From contig JAEYFY010000258.1 of NCBI GenBank assembly GCA_023454395.1, forward strand, positions 1 through 14,579: a DNA stretch of 14,579 nucleotides. Reading direction: 5' to 3'. This DNA is from Pseudomonadota bacterium (lineage in GTDB: Bacteria; Pseudomonadota; Gammaproteobacteria; Enterobacterales; Enterobacteriaceae). The notes below the pieces were generated by a model, which had not been told where the DNA came from, ran no database searches, and was given only the letters and a program-made list of their open reading frames with translations. Both the position numbers and the translations under genes were made by a program. Positions 12,496 through 14,579 of this stretch are shown here, piece by piece (the stretch's first letter is position 1; each line of letters opens with the position of its first letter).

Positions 12496-13881
12496 ATGGA
12501 TATGCAATTACAACAACGCGAATTAACTTATACCCCTGATCTAGCACTGCGGGTATTTTCTCCTATTGCGTCATTGCCTTGGTCTAGTTTACTTCATTCC
12601 GGCTTTGCCGAACATCCTCATAATCGTTTTGATATTGTTGTCTCCGATCCTGCTGTGACTTTAGAAACTCGCAAACAAACGACAACAATTAAAGAAAAAA
12701 ACGGCACGGTAAAACGTTCCAAAAAAGATCCTTTCACTCTCATTCAATCTGCGTTAGAACAATTCGATTTTCACCCAGAACAAAGTGAGTCATTGCCTTT
12801 TTTGGGTGGCGCTTTAGGTATCTGGAGTTATGATTTAGGTCGTCGTTTTGAAAACTTACCTGAACTAGCGAAAAATGAACTTAATTTCGCAGATATGGCA
12901 ATTGGTATTTATGATTGGGCGCTGATTGTCGATCACCACTTAAAAAAAGCCACTTTAATTAGCTATCAAAATATTGATGAGCGCTTACAGTGGTTAAAAA
13001 GCCTGTCTTCCACAGCGCTTGATTTACAATTCACCTTAACAACAGAGTGGCAATCAAACATCAATAGTGATGAATATAACAAGAAAATTGCTAAAATTCA
13101 TCAATACTTACTTTCGGGTGACTGCTATCAAGTTAATTTAGCTCAACGTTTTTGTGCAAGTTATACAGGTAGCGAATGGGGTGCATTCTTAACATTGAAT
13201 CAGGCGAATAAAGCCCCATTCTCTTCTTTTATGTGCTTGCCAAATAACTTTGTGATTAGTGTTTCACCTGAGCGCTTTATTCATTTAGCAGATAATAAAA
13301 TAGAAACACGACCAATAAAGGGAACATTACCTCGTAAGCCATCACCAGAAGAAGATGATGAACAAGCTCAATTATTAGCAAATTCACGTAAAGATCGCGC
13401 TGAAAACTTAATGATTGTAGATTTGATGCGTAATGATATTGGCAAAGTTGCAGTAACAGGCTCCGTCAAAGTACCCGAGTTATTTGTTGTTGAGCGTTTC
13501 CCAGCAGTACATCATTTAGTCAGTACGATTACAGCGCAATTACCGTCTCATTTAACAGCTACTGATTTATTAAGAGCGGCTTTCCCTGGCGGTTCTATCA
13601 CTGGCGCTCCAAAAATCAGAGCAATGGAGATCATCGAGGAACTTGAACCTCATCGTCGCCATGGATACTGTGGTGCAATTGGTTATATCAGTTTTTGTGG
13701 CACAATGGATACCAATATCAGCATTCGTACTTTATTAACTGAAAAAAATAAAATTTACTGTTGGGCTGGTGGTGGTATTGTTGCTGATAGCGTTGCTGAA
13801 AAAGAGTACCAAGAAACATTTGATAAACTTGGGCAAATATTAACTGTTTTAAGTGAGTCAACTATCGATGACACCCATTGA
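12496..13881 (+). CDS. pabB: Aminodeoxychorismate synthase component I (PabB)
   Basis: PabB converts chorismate and ammonia (supplied by PabA) to 4-amino-4-deoxychorismate, the first step towards p-aminobenzoate and folate. The 461-residue product follows E. coli PabB (453) from end to end. The N-terminal region (about 1-180) contains FLGGALGIWSYDLGRRFE; the catalytic chorismate-binding domain covers about 190-455. The PIKGT motif with the active lysine is at 273-277 (K275), which distinguishes PabB from anthranilate synthase. DRAENLMIVDLMRNDIG (300-316), FPGGSITGAPK (363-373) and the magnesium-binding end YQETFDK (438-444) are all present. The start at ATG 12496 has only a weak ribosome site; ATG 12502 is an alternative. 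The gene overlaps nudL at its 3' end, so the two are co-transcribed. Confidence 0.96.
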   Translation: MDMQLQQRELTYTPDLALRVFSPIASLPWSSLLHSGFAEHPHNRFDIVVSDPAVTLETRKQTTTIKEKNGTVKRSKKDPFTLIQSALEQFDFHPEQSESLPFLGGALGIWSYDLGRRFENLPELAKNELNFADMAIGIYDWALIVDHHLKKATLISYQNIDERLQWLKSLSSTALDLQFTLTTEWQSNINSDEYNKKIAKIHQYLLSGDCYQVNLAQRFCASYTGSEWGAFLTLNQANKAPFSSFMCLPNNFVISVSPERFIHLADNKIETRPIKGTLPRKPSPEEDDEQAQLLANSRKDRAENLMIVDLMRNDIGKVAVTGSVKVPELFVVERFPAVHHLVSTITAQLPSHLTATDLLRAAFPGGSITGAPKIRAMEIIEELEPHRRHGYCGAIGYISFCGTMDTNISIRTLLTEKNKIYCWAGGGIVADSVAEKEYQETFDKLGQILTVLSESTIDDTH

Positions 13882-14431
13882 TACTTTTATCAATCGTTTT
13901 CAACTCACATTACCTGATGACAAGGTAAATCAGCCTCTTCATGCCCAAAAATCGGCAGCCGTCTTGCTGCCGATTATCAATAAACCTAACCCAACATTAT
14001 TATTAACCGAGCGTGCATCAACGCTACGCTCTCATGCAGGGCAAGTCGCTTTACCCGGTGGTAAACGTGATCCAGAAGATAGCAACCTTATTGCAACTGC
14101 ACTAAGGGAAGCACATGAAGAAGTGGCTATTCCCCCCAATGCCGTATCTGTAATTGGTCAATTAGCCCCTTTACAAAGTTCTAGCGGATATTTAGTTACC
14201 CCTATTGTTGGCGTTATTCCTGCGGGTTTACCTTTGCGCCATAATCCAGCGGAAGTTGCCTCTATCTTTGAAATGCCACTAAGTCATGTACTTAATGCCC
14301 AACATTATCAACCTTTAGATTTTCATCGTGCTGGTGAAAATCATCGTATCTACTTTTATCCCTATAATGGACATCTCGTCTGGGGATTAACCGCTGCTAT
14401 TTTGCATAGACTCGCTTTACATATCACTTAG
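13868..14431 (+). CDS. nudL: CoA pyrophosphatase NudL (Nudix family)
   Basis: A 187-residue Nudix hydrolase, predicted to split coenzyme A or its derivatives into 4'-phosphopantetheine and 3',5'-ADP. It shows the NudL/UPF0035 signature LLLTERASTLRSHAGQVALP (44-63) leading into GGKRDPED, then the Nudix core LREAHEEVAI (79-88). As in E. coli NudL (192 residues), the spacing before REAxEE is one residue longer than the general Nudix pattern. GYLVTPIVGVIP and VASIFEMPL are also conserved. I chose ATG 13868, with TAAGTGAG 10 bases upstream, giving a 14-base overlap with pabB. GTG 13853 is a fair alternative (192 residues), since relatives have a few residues before this point. The order yoaH-pabB-nudL equals that of E. 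coli, where sdaA comes next. Confidence 0.94.
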   Translation: MTPIDTFINRFQLTLPDDKVNQPLHAQKSAAVLLPIINKPNPTLLLTERASTLRSHAGQVALPGGKRDPEDSNLIATALREAHEEVAIPPNAVSVIGQLAPLQSSSGYLVTPIVGVIPAGLPLRHNPAEVASIFEMPLSHVLNAQHYQPLDFHRAGENHRIYFYPYNGHLVWGLTAAILHRLALHIT

Positions 14432-14579
14432 CACGCTATTTTATATTCAGCTTGTGCTTTTTATCACCGCCTTCACAACTCTACTTAGCTATTTTAAAAA
14501 AATGTTGTAAACTACATCATTAACGGGACGATATAATCGTAAAAACGATCCCTTTACTATAAATAACTATATTTTATTC
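14432..14579 (+). other. Region after nudL, possible promoter of the next gene
   Basis: No clear terminator follows nudL. A TATAAT (14532-14537) without a good -35 sits inside a small nest of inverted repeats: CGAT/ATCG (14529-14539) and ATCGT/ACGAT (14536-14549), enclosed by GGGA and TCCC. Only one of the two inner stems can form at a time. By synteny with E. coli the next gene would be sdaA, beyond the window. Confidence 0.3.

Overview
The window reads as chromosome of an AT-rich enterobacterium of the Morganellaceae, most likely Proteus or a close relative. Almost every recognisable protein resembles its Escherichia coli counterpart (PagP, AroP/PheP, MgrB, YidA, BrnQ, AmiD, YaaJ, HolE, YebF, YoaH, PabB, NudL). 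The base composition is low-GC, and the intergenic spacers are long and very AT-rich. The yoaH-pabB-nudL order matches E. coli. No transposase, integrase, phage gene, CRISPR array, tRNA or rRNA was seen. The genus is inferred from composition and protein resemblance, not from a search.

Left part (1-4152). A thiamine pyrophosphate riboswitch on the minus strand runs off the left edge towards an unseen thiamine gene. An unrecognised 214-residue protein follows on the plus strand, preceded by a possible 13-codon leader peptide that overlaps its start codon. Next is pagP (lipid A palmitoyltransferase), which converges on an aromatic amino acid permease whose promoter carries a TyrR-type box. Upstream of that lies a small gene that was easy to miss, mgrB, encoding the feedback inhibitor of the PhoQ sensor, apparently using a TTG start. 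pagP and mgrB both belong to PhoP/PhoQ-linked envelope biology.

Middle part (4153-10035). A short MarA/SoxS/RamA-type AraC regulator is divergent from mgrB. It is followed by a YidA-type HAD phosphatase and a BrnQ branched-chain amino acid carrier. A bidirectional terminator and a 10-bp tandem repeat separate brnQ from two minus-strand genes: the outer-membrane amidase lipoprotein AmiD, and a sodium:alanine-type symporter with a TTG start.

Right part (10036-14579). A 1.34-kb AT-rich region separates the symporter from holE. It has no protein gene that I can support. It contains a small RNA that I identify as ArcZ from its conserved 14-nt core and strong terminator, a 17-bp palindrome, and a perfect FNR-type box. 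Then come holE (polymerase III theta), the secreted protein gene yebF, yoaH, and the overlapping pair pabB-nudL (p-aminobenzoate synthesis and CoA pyrophosphatase).

The window is mostly ordinary core genome. I found no new multi-gene system. The points most worth a second look are regulatory: the relocated and possibly directly transcribed ArcZ, the mgrB start and promoter, the TyrR box, the leader peptide of the unknown gene, and the orphan FNR site.
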